The position numbers were made by a program, and so were the translations under genes. Below the pieces are notes generated by a model. The model had not been told where the DNA came from, did not search any database, and worked only from the letters and a program-made list of their open reading frames with translations. 64,000 bases of DNA, from assembly GCA_050313895.1 (NCBI GenBank), contig JBNPMI010000009.1. One strand, written 5' to 3'. Positions 15,601-25,335 of this stretch are shown one piece after another; the first letter of the stretch is position 1; each line of letters opens with the position of its first letter. Source of the stretch: JALFST01 sp022779285. GTDB taxonomy: Bacteria; Bacillota; Clostridia; Tissierellales; Peptoniphilaceae.

Positions 15601-18402
15601 GTGTTACAAATCCAAAATATATCGAAAACTTATAAAACGGGAAGCCTCGTCCAGATCGCATTGGATCAGGTCAGCTTGACGTTGCGCGACAATGAATTTG
15701 TTTCCATTCTGGGACCGAGCGGCTCGGGGAAAACTACACTTTTAAATATCATCGGCGGATTGGATCGTTACGACACCGGAGATCTGATCGTCAACGGTAT
15801 TTCCACAAAAAATTACAATGACAGGGATTGGGATTCGTATCGTAACCATGCGATCGGATTTGTTTTTCAAAGCTACAATCTCATTCCTCACCAATCCATA
15901 CTCGCAAATGTGGAGCTCGCCTTGACAATTTCCGGAGTCTCACGCAAGGAAAGACGGGAAAAAGCCACACTCATGTTGAAAAAAGTAGGTTTGGAAGATC
16001 ATTTGCATAAAAGGCCGAATCAGCTTTCCGGTGGACAAATGCAGCGTGTTGCCATTGCACGAGCGCTCGTGAACGATCCGGAAATCCTGCTCGCAGATGA
16101 GCCCACGGGGGCACTGGATACCGAAACAAGTGTTCAAATCATGGAACTCCTTCGCGAGGTTGCCAAGGATCGACTTGTCGTGATGGTAACGCATAATCCG
16201 GAACTGGCAGAAGAATACTCCACTCGCATCGTCCGATTACGAGACGGAAAGATCATAGGAGACAGCAATCCGGCGGATCTCGATACGGAAAATATGAAAG
16301 CACAGCATAAAAATATGGGAAAGGCAAGGATGTCCTTTTTCACTTCTTTGATGCTCAGCTTCAACAATTTGCGAACTAAAAAAGGGAGAACCTTTTTGAC
16401 TGCCTTTGCCGGCTCCATCGGTATTATCGGTATTTCGCTGATCCTTGCCCTGTCTAACGGCGTGAATCAATATATTGCAGATATTCAAAGAGACACTATG
16501 ACCTCCTATCCCATCACCATCAGTGCCGAAGAGCTCGATCTCGCCGGCGTCATGGAACGCGGCAAGCCGGAAAACACGCAGGATGCCTCGGAAGAAATCT
16601 CAGAAAATCGATCCGAAATCCATATGGATTATCGTGATATCGAATCGAGCAAGTCGATTGCTTCCAACATCAAAAAAAACAATTTATCCACTTTCAAAAA
16701 TTATCTCGACGACCCCAATAGTGAGATCCGGCGATATTTGGGGGAAAATGGCGTCGTTTATACGTATGATGTGAATTTTGATGTCTATTCTTACAATGCG
16801 GAAGACAAGCTCATCAATACGGACGCCGATACCGACACGGACGCCGATACCGACAAAATCGCGGAAAGCTCCGTCGCTATTTCATTCGGTCCGGCTTCCG
16901 GCGGAATGAATGCCATGAACACTGCAAATCGCAATTCTTCCGGCGCCAAAAATTTCTCGGAACTGATGGCAGGAACCGGAAAAGATACCGTAAGCCCTGT
17001 AATCCGGGACAAGTATGAGGTTCTCTATGGCAGTTGGCCCCGAAACTATGACGAGGTCGTCCTCGTACTGGACAAGAATAACGCTGTTCCATCAGGTATT
17101 TTATATCAATTGGGTTTCATTACGGAAAAAGAATACCTCGATATGACAGATCAAATTCAAGAAGGACAAAAACTTGAGGATCGCGCGTGGAGTTATGAAG
17201 AGATGGCAGGACATACTTTCTACCTTGTTCCTGCTTCGGATCAATATGAAGAAAAGGAAAATGGCACTTTTTCCTATATTGGAGGGGACAGCTTTGAAGG
17301 CAAACGTCTCTTGGAAAATGCTGTAAAATTAAAAATTGCAGGGGTGATCCGTCCTGTGGACGATGCAAAACATGCCAATATTTCCACCGCAATCGCCTAT
17401 ACCTCCCAGCTGACCGATTATCTGATCGATCACACGAACCGGAGTCCTGTAGTTATGGCGCAGGAAAACACCCCCGAAGTCAATGTCCTCAATGGTATGA
17501 AATTTGAGGCGCCAAATGATTCGGATAAAATCGCCGATGCAAAGGAATATATTGCAAAGCTCGGAGTTTCTGATAAGGCGTCCCTCTATCAAATGATCCT
17601 TTACTATAGTATGCAGAATGCAGAGTCGAATGATCCGCCATCAGAAAATGCTGCGCCGGATATCAGCATGGGGGCAGGCGCTATGAATATGGACGAAGCT
17701 TCACTCGCCTCCGCTATGGATCAATGGGTTGCAAACTCACCCGATGATCAAATCCTGCTCTCGATTTATGACGGTTATATTCAAGGAACGTCCTACGAAG
17801 AAAATATGAAAAAATTTGGAAAAGTCAACTACGACAATCCGCAGTCCATCAGCATTTACACGGATAGTTTCGAGGATAAAGAAGCTGTCTCAAAGAGCAT
17901 TGAAAATTACAATAAAACCGTTGGGGAGGAGAATCAGATCACCTATACCGACTATGTTGCATTGCTCACCAATTCGGTCACTTCCATTGTCGATGTGATT
18001 TCCTATGTGCTCATTGCTTTTATTGCGGTATCTCTGATCGTTTCTTCCATTATGATCGGCATCATCACACATATTTCTGTTCTGGAACGCACGAAGGAAA
18101 TTGGAATCCTGCGTGCTTTAGGCGCTTCCAAGAGAAATATCTCCCAGGTATTTAATGCGGAAACCTTTATTATCGGTTTCTTCGCCGGATTGCTTGGCAT
18201 TGGAATTTCCGCATTGCTCACCATTCCCATCAATTCCATTCTGCAAAATCTCATTCAATCGAAAGGCCTTACCATAGCGATTCCTGCCATGTCCGCCATC
18301 TTTCTTGTTGTACTCAGCATGGCGATCACGCTTCTTGGCGGTTTACTTCCCGCAAAGAAAGCGGCAAAGAAGGATCCTGTGATTGCACTGAGAACCGAAT
18401 AA
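15601..18402 (+). CDS. MacB-like ABC transporter, ATPase and permease in one chain
   Basis: This 933-residue fusion has an ATPase at 1-225 (Walker A GPSGSGKTT with Lys44, signature LSGGQMQR, Walker B ILLADEPTGALD) and a FtsX/MacB-type permease behind it. The permease has one membrane helix near 265-285, a large extracellular domain of about 500 residues, and three helices at the C-terminus. Such proteins act as mechanotransmission or export pumps for peptides or lipids. The GTG start at 15601 is backed by AAGGAG. The extracellular part contains an exact 18-base tandem repeat at 16819-16854. No two-component system lies next to it, so the usual bacitracin-type resistance link is not shown. A hairpin terminator follows. 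Confidence 0.92.
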   Translation: MLQIQNISKTYKTGSLVQIALDQVSLTLRDNEFVSILGPSGSGKTTLLNIIGGLDRYDTGDLIVNGISTKNYNDRDWDSYRNHAIGFVFQSYNLIPHQSILANVELALTISGVSRKERREKATLMLKKVGLEDHLHKRPNQLSGGQMQRVAIARALVNDPEILLADEPTGALDTETSVQIMELLREVAKDRLVVMVTHNPELAEEYSTRIVRLRDGKIIGDSNPADLDTENMKAQHKNMGKARMSFFTSLMLSFNNLRTKKGRTFLTAFAGSIGIIGISLILALSNGVNQYIADIQRDTMTSYPITISAEELDLAGVMERGKPENTQDASEEISENRSEIHMDYRDIESSKSIASNIKKNNLSTFKNYLDDPNSEIRRYLGENGVVYTYDVNFDVYSYNAEDKLINTDADTDTDADTDKIAESSVAISFGPASGGMNAMNTANRNSSGAKNFSELMAGTGKDTVSPVIRDKYEVLYGSWPRNYDEVVLVLDKNNAVPSGILYQLGFITEKEYLDMTDQIQEGQKLEDRAWSYEEMAGHTFYLVPASDQYEEKENGTFSYIGGDSFEGKRLLENAVKLKIAGVIRPVDDAKHANISTAIAYTSQLTDYLIDHTNRSPVVMAQENTPEVNVLNGMKFEAPNDSDKIADAKEYIAKLGVSDKASLYQMILYYSMQNAESNDPPSENAAPDISMGAGAMNMDEASLASAMDQWVANSPDDQILLSIYDGYIQGTSYEENMKKFGKVNYDNPQSISIYTDSFEDKEAVSKSIENYNKTVGEENQITYTDYVALLTNSVTSIVDVISYVLIAFIAVSLIVSSIMIGIITHISVLERTKEIGILRALGASKRNISQVFNAETFIIGFFAGLLGIGISALLTIPINSILQNLIQSKGLTIAIPAMSAIFLVVLSMAITLLGGLLPAKKAAKKDPVIALRTE
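16819..16854 (+). repeat. two exact 18-base tandem copies inside the ABC transporter gene
   Basis: The unit ACGGACGCCGATACCGAC occurs twice with no gap and no mismatch, and keeps the frame. It encodes Thr-Asp-Ala-Asp-Thr-Asp twice, an acidic loop in the extracellular domain. Length variation by slippage would change the loop by six residues without breaking the frame. Confidence 0.9.
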
Positions 18403-18414
18403 CGCTATTCAAAT

Positions 18415-18445
18415 AAAGAAGAGACGGTGAAACCGTCTCTTCTTT
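18415..18445. terminator. terminator between convergent transcripts
   Basis: A 14-base-pair stem AAAGAAGAGACGGT / ACCGTCTCTTCTTT has a three-base loop, a few bases after the ABC gene stop. The T-rich arm suits rightward termination; the leftward side also ends in T-rich sequence. Confidence 0.8.
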
Positions 18446-18456
18446 GGACTTTTCGG

Positions 18457-18648
18457 TCATTTTCCAGAAGCGTCTTCGTCATCATTTTGGAGACCTCTCA
18501 CCTCACCTTGTGCAGCGCTATCAAAATTGGAAGGCATTTCCATGCTACCGCCTCCATGGAATAATGATTGCGTTCCAAAATCGTCACAAAAGCTTTCGAC
18601 AAGTTTTTTTCCTTCTTCCAATAAAAATTGTATTCTTTTATTTTTCAA
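18457..18648 (-). CDS. possible 63-residue protein, low support
   Basis: The frame opens with TTG and gives a hydrophilic 63-residue product (KNKRIQFLLEEGKKLVESFCDD, later rich in Gly, Asp and Glu). It has no good ribosome binding site and no family I recognise. It may be a remnant of a longer gene or chance. Without it, the gap 18446-18680 holds nothing. Confidence 0.25.
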   Translation of the reverse strand: MKNKRIQFLLEEGKKLVESFCDDFGTQSLFHGGGSMEMPSNFDSAAQGEVRGLQNDDEDASGK

Positions 18649-18680
18649 TTATTGTGCCCGGCCTTCTTCAAATTTACTAA

Positions 18681-18710
18681 AAAAAGAGAAACGAAATTCG
18701 CTTCTCTTTC
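18681..18710 (-). terminator. terminator of the carbohydrate ABC operon
   Basis: Read leftward, AGAGAAGCGAA and TTCGTTTCTCT pair and are followed by a run of seven T, 30 bases after the stop of the last operon gene. Confidence 0.8.
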
Positions 18711-18741
18711 TACGTTTATGCTATATTTTGATCCTGGTTTC

Positions 18742-19512
18742 TTAGCCCCAAAGCTCTCGTAAACGCAGGATATCTTCCACAACCTCTTTCTCTCGTCCAC
18801 TGTATCCGCGCTGATATTCGATCACAAGATCTGCGCCGGGCGTCTTTTCCTGAAAAATCGGAAGCAAATGATAGTAGTCCGGCGTGTTCTGAAAAATCCG
18901 ATGATGGAAATCGTGAACGCCGTCATTCGAGTGCAAGTGATAGGATTGAATTGAATCCGACAATTCTCTGACCAGATTCTCAATATCCCATCCATTGGCA
19001 TTCGCGTGCCCTACATCAATGAGCACCCCTCCACCAGTTTGCTTTGCCTCAGCAATAAATTCCTCCTCAGAAAATAGAACATTGTTGAGCACCGCTACTC
19101 CTGTATTTTCAATGAGAATCGGCGCCGGTGATGTCTGCCGATACCTTTGCAGATTCTCCCGGGCAATCTTCTTCATCTTTTGAGCATTCCCAATCCGGCT
19201 GTTGTTATAATGAAACACCATGTACTTGGGACGCATGGACTTGGCATAAGAAAAGGCGAGCCGCATCTGTCGTTCTGTCTCAGCTTCTGCCGAAGATCCA
19301 TGAGGCGCAGCATGATCGGTTTCATAATATGGCTCATGAAAAGTCAAAGGATACTTGAGAAAATCGGGCATCAAATGCTGCAATTCCTTTTCAAATTCGG
19401 GATCATGAAAAAGCGGAAAAAGCTCGATACCGATATCCGAGACGGCTTCAACAATTGAAAACACTTTCTGTAAATCTCTTGTATGATACATATTTGTACT
19501 TACATAGATCAT
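18742..19512 (-). CDS. sugar phosphate isomerase/epimerase (AP endonuclease 2 family TIM barrel)
   Basis: This 256-residue protein has the xylose isomerase-like TIM barrel fold: FHEPYYETDHAAPHG with metal-binding His, LIENTG, VLIDVGHANANG and SYHLHSNDG, the metal ligands of the family. It isomerises or epimerises a sugar or sugar-like molecule, and may also act as a glycerophosphodiesterase-like enzyme. It is the last gene of the operon with the binding-protein-dependent carbohydrate transporter, so it probably acts on the imported substrate. Substrate unknown. Confidence 0.8.
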   Translation of the reverse strand: MIYVSTNMYHTRDLQKVFSIVEAVSDIGIELFPLFHDPEFEKELQHLMPDFLKYPLTFHEPYYETDHAAPHGSSAEAETERQMRLAFSYAKSMRPKYMVFHYNNSRIGNAQKMKKIARENLQRYRQTSPAPILIENTGVAVLNNVLFSEEEFIAEAKQTGGGVLIDVGHANANGWDIENLVRELSDSIQSYHLHSNDGVHDFHHRIFQNTPDYYHLLPIFQEKTPGADLVIEYQRGYSGREKEVVEDILRLRELWG

Positions 19513-19520
19513 GATTTCTC

Positions 19521-20606
19521 CTATAAATAGCGAATGTTTTCCTCAGTGTCTCGATTGAAAAGCTTCATATGTTCCTGTGGAAAATGGATGTGGATCACAT
19601 CGCCCACACGATAATTGTGTCTTCCCGTAATGATCGTATGCTCTTTCCCCTGTACCCGGAAAGAAAGCGACACTCTTGAGCCATAATCCTCCAAATAATC
19701 GATCACAACATCGAGTGTATCCGGAGCAAATTCCTCCCGAATCTCCATTCGCTCCGGACGAATGCCCAAGATCAAATCGGATCCGCTCTTTTCTAAATAA
19801 CTTCGCATTTCTCCGTCAATGGGAAGATGTGTAGAGGTCTCTTCCATATGAAGAGATCCATCCTGAAAAACCGCTCGGAAAAGATTCATCGGCGGAGCAC
19901 CGATAAAGCGGGCAGTAAATAGGTTTTTCGGATTGTGATATACCTCATCCGGCGTCCCGATCATCTGCACATCGCCGCCATTCATTACAACGATGCGATC
20001 CGCCACCGTCATGGCCTCCGTCTGGTCATGCGTCACATAAACCATGGTCATATGGAATTTTTCATGCAGACGTACCAGCTCCTGTCGCGCACGCATACGC
20101 AGCTGCGCATCCAGATTGGAGAGCGGCTCGTCAAGGAGAAGATAGTCCGTATTTTTGACAACGGCACGCGCCAACGCGACACGCTGGCGTTGTCCTCCCG
20201 AGAGATCACGCGGCTTTCGATTCTCCAATCCCTGCAATTCCAGCATCTCTATGGCAAGACGATTTCTTTGCTCGATCTCGTCTTTGCTCACTTTATTGAC
20301 ACGAAGACCATATGATAAATTCTGCCATACCGTCATGTGCGGATAGAGTGCATAATTTTGAAATACCATGGCGATATTTCTTTCTCCTCCGGGGATATCA
20401 TTGACTACTTTCTCATTCATACGGAGAGTACCTGATGTAATGCTTTCCAGTCCGGCAATGATTCGCAGTGTTGTAGATTTGCCACAGCCCGACGGCCCTA
20501 ATAAAATCATTCTCTCTCCCGGATGGACGGACAGATTCATCGAGTTGAGCACATTGATCTTTCCATCATAGGATTTTGTTACATTCTGAAATTCAATTTC
20601 TTTCAT
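19521..20606 (-). CDS. carbohydrate ABC transporter ATPase (UgpC/MsmX type)
   Basis: This 361-residue protein is the ATPase of a sugar-type importer. Walker A is GPSGCGKSTTL, the signature is LSGGQRQRVALARA, and Walker B is YLLLDEPLSNLD, followed by the H-loop THDQTEA. The C-terminal 120 residues form the TOBE/OB regulatory domain typical of MalK/UgpC/MsmX. The start has GAGGAAAAG upstream. It is directly behind the second permease, 7 bases apart. Confidence 0.93.
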   Translation of the reverse strand: MKEIEFQNVTKSYDGKINVLNSMNLSVHPGERMILLGPSGCGKSTTLRIIAGLESITSGTLRMNEKVVNDIPGGERNIAMVFQNYALYPHMTVWQNLSYGLRVNKVSKDEIEQRNRLAIEMLELQGLENRKPRDLSGGQRQRVALARAVVKNTDYLLLDEPLSNLDAQLRMRARQELVRLHEKFHMTMVYVTHDQTEAMTVADRIVVMNGGDVQMIGTPDEVYHNPKNLFTARFIGAPPMNLFRAVFQDGSLHMEETSTHLPIDGEMRSYLEKSGSDLILGIRPERMEIREEFAPDTLDVVIDYLEDYGSRVSLSFRVQGKEHTIITGRHNYRVGDVIHIHFPQEHMKLFNRDTEENIRYL

Positions 20607-20613
20607 CTTTTCC

Positions 20614-21435
20614 TCATTTCAAGCCCGACTGCACATAAGTACGTATGATTTGTCTCTGGAATGCTAAATATAAAAGGAGCGGAATCACCATGGTAATCAC
20701 AGAAACCGCCATGGCAATGGGAAAATCCGTGCCTCCCTCTGCCGAAATAAACATCTGCAGCGCCAACGAAAGTGTATAGTTTTCTTTGGATTTCAGAATC
20801 AATACCGGCCACACAAATTCATTCCACGAATTGATAAAAAACATAGCTCCTGTGGAGATTAACGACGGCTGAACCAGTGGAAGAATAATATCCCGAAGAA
20901 TCGCGCCATCTTTCACATTATCCACACGAGCAACCTCGATCAGCGACTTTGGAATACTCCGCATGCTTTGCCTCAAAAGAAAAATCCCAAGCACATCCGC
21001 CAGCTGCGGGAGCATAACACCCCAACCGCTGTCCAGAAGATTCCATTGAGAAATCAAGAGATAATTCGGAATCATGGTGACAGTAAAAGGAATGAACATG
21101 GTAGTGAGCATAATAAAATACATCGTATTGCGCATACGAAAATCGTAAAAAACCAATGCATATGCACAAAGCACCGACGTCAACAGCTTTACCACCGTAA
21201 CTACCGTAGCAATGAAAAAGGTATTTCCAATAATTCGAAGAATGGGAAGCCTTTCCGCTACATAACGAAAGTTATCAAAGGTCAATTCTCTCGGGATCAG
21301 AGATAGGATATTGTTATAGCTCTCCTCGACAGTCTTGAGCGAATTCGAGATTGCAAAGGCAATGGGAAAGAGGAAAATCAGCAGTATGACAATGAAAACT
21401 CCATGAAGCAGCCATTGCTTTTTGTTAATTTTCAT
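20614..21435 (-). CDS. carbohydrate ABC transporter permease (UgpE type)
   Basis: This 273-residue membrane protein has six hydrophobic segments and the EAA loop with EVARVDNVKDGAILRDIILPL that contacts the ATPase. It follows the MalG/UgpE side of the family. Its start overlaps the end of the other permease gene by 11 bases, pointing to translational coupling. It forms a heterodimer pore with the product of 21425-22297. Confidence 0.93.
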   Translation of the reverse strand: MKINKKQWLLHGVFIVILLIFLFPIAFAISNSLKTVEESYNNILSLIPRELTFDNFRYVAERLPILRIIGNTFFIATVVTVVKLLTSVLCAYALVFYDFRMRNTMYFIMLTTMFIPFTVTMIPNYLLISQWNLLDSGWGVMLPQLADVLGIFLLRQSMRSIPKSLIEVARVDNVKDGAILRDIILPLVQPSLISTGAMFFINSWNEFVWPVLILKSKENYTLSLALQMFISAEGGTDFPIAMAVSVITMVIPLLLYLAFQRQIIRTYVQSGLK

Positions 21436-22297
21436 AATAGATGCCTCTTTCTACAAAGTGAACCTCCAATGCCAAAAGGATGATAAATATAGAAAGCGTC
21501 ACAATGGATATCGCCGAGGACACTCCGGTTTGATACAAAGTGAAGGCTTCATGATACGAATGATAGATCATATTGGAAGTTCCATAATTCGGACCTCCTT
21601 GGGTCAGTACCTTGATCGGTGTGAATACAAATTGCAGTCCCTGCACAATGCTCGTAATAAAAACAAAAACGCCCGTTGCTGAGCTCATCGGAAGTACAAA
21701 ATCCGCAAAAAGCCTGGCGGATGAAATACCTTCCAGTTTTGCTGCCTCAATGACACTTCCATCCACACCTAAAATACCGCCTAAAAGGACGATAAAGTTA
21801 TATCCGAAGCTTTTCCACGTAGTAATTATGCTGAGGACCACGATCCCCCATCCGGATGTTTTCGTCCAAACCGGAAGCGTAATTCCAAACACTTTGAGAA
21901 TGAGCGCCAACGGTCCCGAAACAGGATTCAATATCCATAAATACAGAATGGAGCTGATTACCAAGGAAATGACGGACGGCAAAAAGAATCCGGATCGATA
22001 GAATCCTCGTCCTTTCTTTAATATATGCGCGAGTACAAAGGAAAGAATGTATGGAAGAATAAAGCTCATCACCACAAGTAAGAGAAGATAGAGCATTGTA
22101 TTTCCCATCACGCGGCGTATGGTAGGATCCGTAAATACCTTGATATAGTTAGCAAAGCCGACAAAAGCCTTTGTCGGCTTTACCATATTCCAATCAAAAA
22201 AGCTAAGATAAAATGTGTATATTAGCGGCCAAAATACAAAGATCACAAAGGAGATCAGTGCCGGCGCCATCAGCACATAGGGTTTCCATCGCTTCAT
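21425..22297 (-). CDS. carbohydrate ABC transporter permease (UgpA type)
   Basis: This 290-residue membrane protein has six segments and an EAA loop with EAAKLEGISSARLFADFVLPM. It belongs to the MalF/UgpA group that pairs with UgpE-type partners. It lies 7 bases behind the binding-protein gene. Conserved features such as NTMLYLL and the opening WKPYVLMAPALI are typical. The substrate is set by the binding protein and is not known. Confidence 0.93.
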   Translation of the reverse strand: MKRWKPYVLMAPALISFVIFVFWPLIYTFYLSFFDWNMVKPTKAFVGFANYIKVFTDPTIRRVMGNTMLYLLLLVVMSFILPYILSFVLAHILKKGRGFYRSGFFLPSVISLVISSILYLWILNPVSGPLALILKVFGITLPVWTKTSGWGIVVLSIITTWKSFGYNFIVLLGGILGVDGSVIEAAKLEGISSARLFADFVLPMSSATGVFVFITSIVQGLQFVFTPIKVLTQGGPNYGTSNMIYHSYHEAFTLYQTGVSSAISIVTLSIFIILLALEVHFVERGIYYEN

Positions 22298-22304
22298 GCT
22301 TCGC

Positions 22305-23648
22305 CTACTTCAACAATTCATTGATCGCATTCTGCGTCTCTTTCATCGCTGTAGCCGCATCTTTTTCTCCGCCGAGAATGGCATCGCGCATGTCCAAAAG
22401 AAGCTGTTCTGCCTGAAGCCCCGCATCTCCCGGAAAAGAGGCCCACGACACCAATTTATCCATTTGTGTGATGGCCGGAATCATCATCTTGTTTTCTTCC
22501 AAAAATCCCTTAAGCCCATCTTCTGCCGTATCCGCACCGATGGCCGGCGGCACATACCCTGTTCCAATCGTCCACGCTGCCAGCGAAGCATTTTCATAAA
22601 GGAATTTTTCAAAGATCCATGCCGCTTTTTGTTCTTTTTCATCCGTGGCAGTGATCGCCAGAAAGCATCCGCCGGCAGGAAGAGCCTGTGTTTTATCTCC
22701 AAAAGAAGGGCTTACCACAGCAGCCACTTCAAATTGCGCACCTTTTTGGATGGATGCACGGCGTGCAATGGTTGTATAAAGCATTGCCGTTGATCCGTCG
22801 ATAAAGGATTGCACTCCCTCATCCCAAGATATATGGAGCGCGGACTGATCCTGATTGACCATATCCGCATAAAGCTGCATGGCTTCCACGCCCTCCGGTG
22901 AGTTGAAGCTTGCCTTACCATCGGTAATCATCCTTCCGCCATTGGATTCGAGAATTGCCTGCTGTCCCCAGAAATCAGCCGGTTCCTGCACATACAGCCC
23001 GTATTTTCCGGTCTTTTCCTTGATTGTTTTCGCAAAATCACGAACCTCTTGCCAAGTTTTGGGACCATTTTCATCTACGCCCGCTTCTTTCAACAAGTCT
23101 TTATTGATATAGAGCACCGGAGTCGAGAGTGAATACGGAAGTCCAACCTGCTCGTCCTTACTATTTTTAGCAAGAGAAAGTACATTCGGCAAAAATGTTT
23201 TGCTCAAATAATCCGCATTTTCGGAATCATATTTTTGAATGGCCTCTTCCGGTCCCAAATAAGCAAAATTATTCGAAAAATAATCTAAAAATGCCCAGCC
23301 TACCTGGACGATCGCCGGCGACTTTCCTGCAGCCTGCTGCGCTTGCAAATTTTGCATCAGTCCCTTATACATATCCGGATTATAGCGTGCCGTTACGTGA
23401 ATCTCATCTTGGCTATCATTAAATTTTTTCACAAGCTCCTCTACCGTAACTCCGCCCTGCGTCTCCGCATTGACATGCCAATATTCGATCTCCACCTTTT
23501 TTCCCGTCGTCTGTGAGGCGCTTTGTAAGCTTCCATTTGTGCTTGTTCCCGACGATGCCGGATTTGAAGAGGAATTGCTTCCGCATGCTGTCAAAAACAG
23601 TGACATCGCCAGCATGCCACCAACAATTTTTTTCCAAGTCTTTTTCAT
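22305..23648 (-). CDS. carbohydrate ABC transporter substrate-binding lipoprotein
   Basis: This 447-residue protein is a cluster B/family 1 solute-binding protein with a lipoprotein signal (KIVGGMLAMSLFLTACG, Cys near 22) and a Ser- and Asn-rich linker. The opening VEIEYWHVNAETQGG and later VQVGWAFLDYF resemble glycerol-3-phosphate or oligosaccharide binders. The ATG at 23648 is chosen because GAAGGAG precedes it; the signal peptide starts there. It is the first gene of the five-gene operon, and the linked enzyme is a TIM-barrel isomerase. The upstream region to 23784 shows imperfect palindromes (near 23677-23700) but no promoter I can defend. Confidence 0.92.
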   Translation of the reverse strand: MKKTWKKIVGGMLAMSLFLTACGSNSSSNPASSGTSTNGSLQSASQTTGKKVEIEYWHVNAETQGGVTVEELVKKFNDSQDEIHVTARYNPDMYKGLMQNLQAQQAAGKSPAIVQVGWAFLDYFSNNFAYLGPEEAIQKYDSENADYLSKTFLPNVLSLAKNSKDEQVGLPYSLSTPVLYINKDLLKEAGVDENGPKTWQEVRDFAKTIKEKTGKYGLYVQEPADFWGQQAILESNGGRMITDGKASFNSPEGVEAMQLYADMVNQDQSALHISWDEGVQSFIDGSTAMLYTTIARRASIQKGAQFEVAAVVSPSFGDKTQALPAGGCFLAITATDEKEQKAAWIFEKFLYENASLAAWTIGTGYVPPAIGADTAEDGLKGFLEENKMMIPAITQMDKLVSWASFPGDAGLQAEQLLLDMRDAILGGEKDAATAMKETQNAINELLK

Positions 23649-23784
23649 ATACACTCCTTCATTTCCATACTTTATGATCACCGTCACCGATGATCTATAC
23701 GATATCGATTGTACGTAGGGCGCGTTAAATCGAAAAAAGTGATATGTAAAAAAATGGTAAAAAATTACGATCTCAATTTTGCAT

Positions 23785-23816
23785 AAAAAAACTGCCCTAT
23801 CTCAAAGACAGGGCAG
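23785..23816 (-). terminator. terminator of the ferritin gene
   Basis: Leftward, CTGCCCTGTCTTTGAGATAGGGCAG forms a stem of about 10 base pairs followed by seven T. It lies 15 bases after the ferritin stop and ahead of the carbohydrate operon. Confidence 0.88.
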
Positions 23817-23830
23817 AAAAGCTTCGATTT

Positions 23831-24307
23831 TTATCTGTGGGCAAGCTGGCCATCCAAAATATAGAGCCCGCCCCAATTGCCATGGATGCGATCCAGACGG
23901 TTGACGAGCTTGGTAAAGGTCTCATGCTCTTCCATCTGTTCCGTCACATACCACTGCAGCAGAATCTCAACGGCCTCATTTTTTTCGGCCTTCGCCTGTT
24001 CCATGAGATCGAGGATATGAGATGTTACGACCTTTTCATGCTCCAGGGCCTGCGCAAAGACGTCACGAATATCCTGAAACTCTTGCTGCCCGGGATTGAG
24101 CGCACGGAATTTCAGGGTCTCCCCGGCCTGCTCTAAAAATGCCGCCATTTTCTCCGCATGCTCAACCTCTTCCTCAACCTGCTTCTTCATAAAATGAGCC
24201 ATGCCGTCCATTCCCTCAGCGGAAAGGTATGCCTGCATAGTACGGTAAATATATGCGGATTCCAATTCAAAATTCATCTGTTCATTCAATGCCTCGAAAA
24301 GCTTCAT
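23831..24307 (-). CDS. ftn: ferritin
   Basis: This 158-residue protein is a bacterial non-haem ferritin that stores iron and oxidises Fe2+. The ferroxidase ligands are visible: Glu in the first helix (NFELESAYIY), Glu and His in EEVEHAEKM, and EQMEEHETF in the last helix. It forms a 24-subunit shell. It is a single gene with its own terminator, between the sugar operon and the AEC transporter. Confidence 0.93.
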   Translation of the reverse strand: MKLFEALNEQMNFELESAYIYRTMQAYLSAEGMDGMAHFMKKQVEEEVEHAEKMAAFLEQAGETLKFRALNPGQQEFQDIRDVFAQALEHEKVVTSHILDLMEQAKAEKNEAVEILLQWYVTEQMEEHETFTKLVNRLDRIHGNWGGLYILDGQLAHR

Positions 24308-24426
24308 GATTATCTCCTTAAGTGTTCAGATTTCCTTCGTGATCCTACAGCACAATTGTTGCCGGTTGAAGGACTCATGATTCATGTTACCCTTCTCCCG
24401 AAGAATAACACCGATTCTGATGTTTT

Positions 24427-25335
24427 TTATAAAATCTGCGTTGCAATCCAATACATAAACGGCAAAGTAAAAACCGATGCCAAGGTTGAACTCACTACGA
24501 CCTGTGAGGCGTGATATGGGTTCTTTTCGGAAATGCTGGCCTGGAGCATGGTATTTACAGCAGCAGGGCAGCCCCAGGCAATCACCATGGAAAGCTGAAA
24601 AATGCGGGGGCCGAAAGGAAAGAGCTTGAGCGCTCCAATGACAATCATCGGCAGAAGCAAAAGGCGTACCGCCGATGCGGCCCATGCCATGGAATCGGTA
24701 AACAGGTTTTGAAGCGGCGCATCCGCAACAAATGTTCCCAGCAAAATCATAGCCAGCGGGGAATTGAAGGAAACGATGGATTGTACCGATTTTTTGAGAA
24801 CGGAAGGAATTGGAATCGGCAGCAGATAAAAAAACAGGCCAAAGAAAAATCCAAGGGTTGCAGGGTTTTTGAATAAATCCCACAGAGAATGCTTTTTTCC
24901 CTTTTCTCCGATGATGACATCTCCATAGGCACGGATAATGACATTGGAGATCATGATGGCCGGCGCCACATAAAAAACGGCTTTTTCACCCAAAATCGCC
25001 ATCACCAGCGGTACGCCGACAAATCCCTTATTGCCGAAGCTGACTGCAAAACGCTCCACAGCGTGATCCGCATCGAAAAGAAGAAAAGCTACCGCGATAA
25101 AAATAAGCTGAATGATCAAACTGAATATACATATCATTGCGATTTCTTTCGCCTCTTGAGGATCATAGGGACGCAACAGCGAATCCACGATCAAAATCGG
25201 CAACACGACAATGACTAAAAATCGGCTCAAATCCCGGGAGGTTTCTTTATGAAGAATATTGAACTTACGCAGCAAATATCCCATAACCCCCAAAATAAAA
25301 AAAGTGCTTAACTGCTCGAAAAAAGCAAAAGCCAT
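24427..25335 (-). CDS. AEC family transporter
   Basis: This 302-residue protein has ten predicted membrane helices in two halves and fits the auxin efflux carrier (AEC) family, small-molecule or anion exporters such as malate and lactate transporters. The conserved N-x-V region near IRAYGDV and the C-terminal AVNTMLQASI with the following SQVVVSSTLASVFTLP motif are typical. It is monocistronic. The substrate cannot be read from sequence. Confidence 0.88.
   Translation of the reverse strand: MAFAFFEQLSTFFILGVMGYLLRKFNILHKETSRDLSRFLVIVVLPILIVDSLLRPYDPQEAKEIAMICIFSLIIQLIFIAVAFLLFDADHAVERFAVSFGNKGFVGVPLVMAILGEKAVFYVAPAIMISNVIIRAYGDVIIGEKGKKHSLWDLFKNPATLGFFFGLFFYLLPIPIPSVLKKSVQSIVSFNSPLAMILLGTFVADAPLQNLFTDSMAWAASAVRLLLLPMIVIGALKLFPFGPRIFQLSMVIAWGCPAAVNTMLQASISEKNPYHASQVVVSSTLASVFTLPFMYWIATQIL

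Noticed and set aside
23649..23784. Operator palindromes ahead of the carbohydrate ABC operon
   Set aside because: Imperfect palindromes near 23677 and 23700 match no known consensus well, and no -35 box was found.
24326..24883. Leftward frame of 185 residues over the end of the AEC transporter
   Set aside because: It overlaps a complete membrane transporter in another frame and has a composition typical of shadows.
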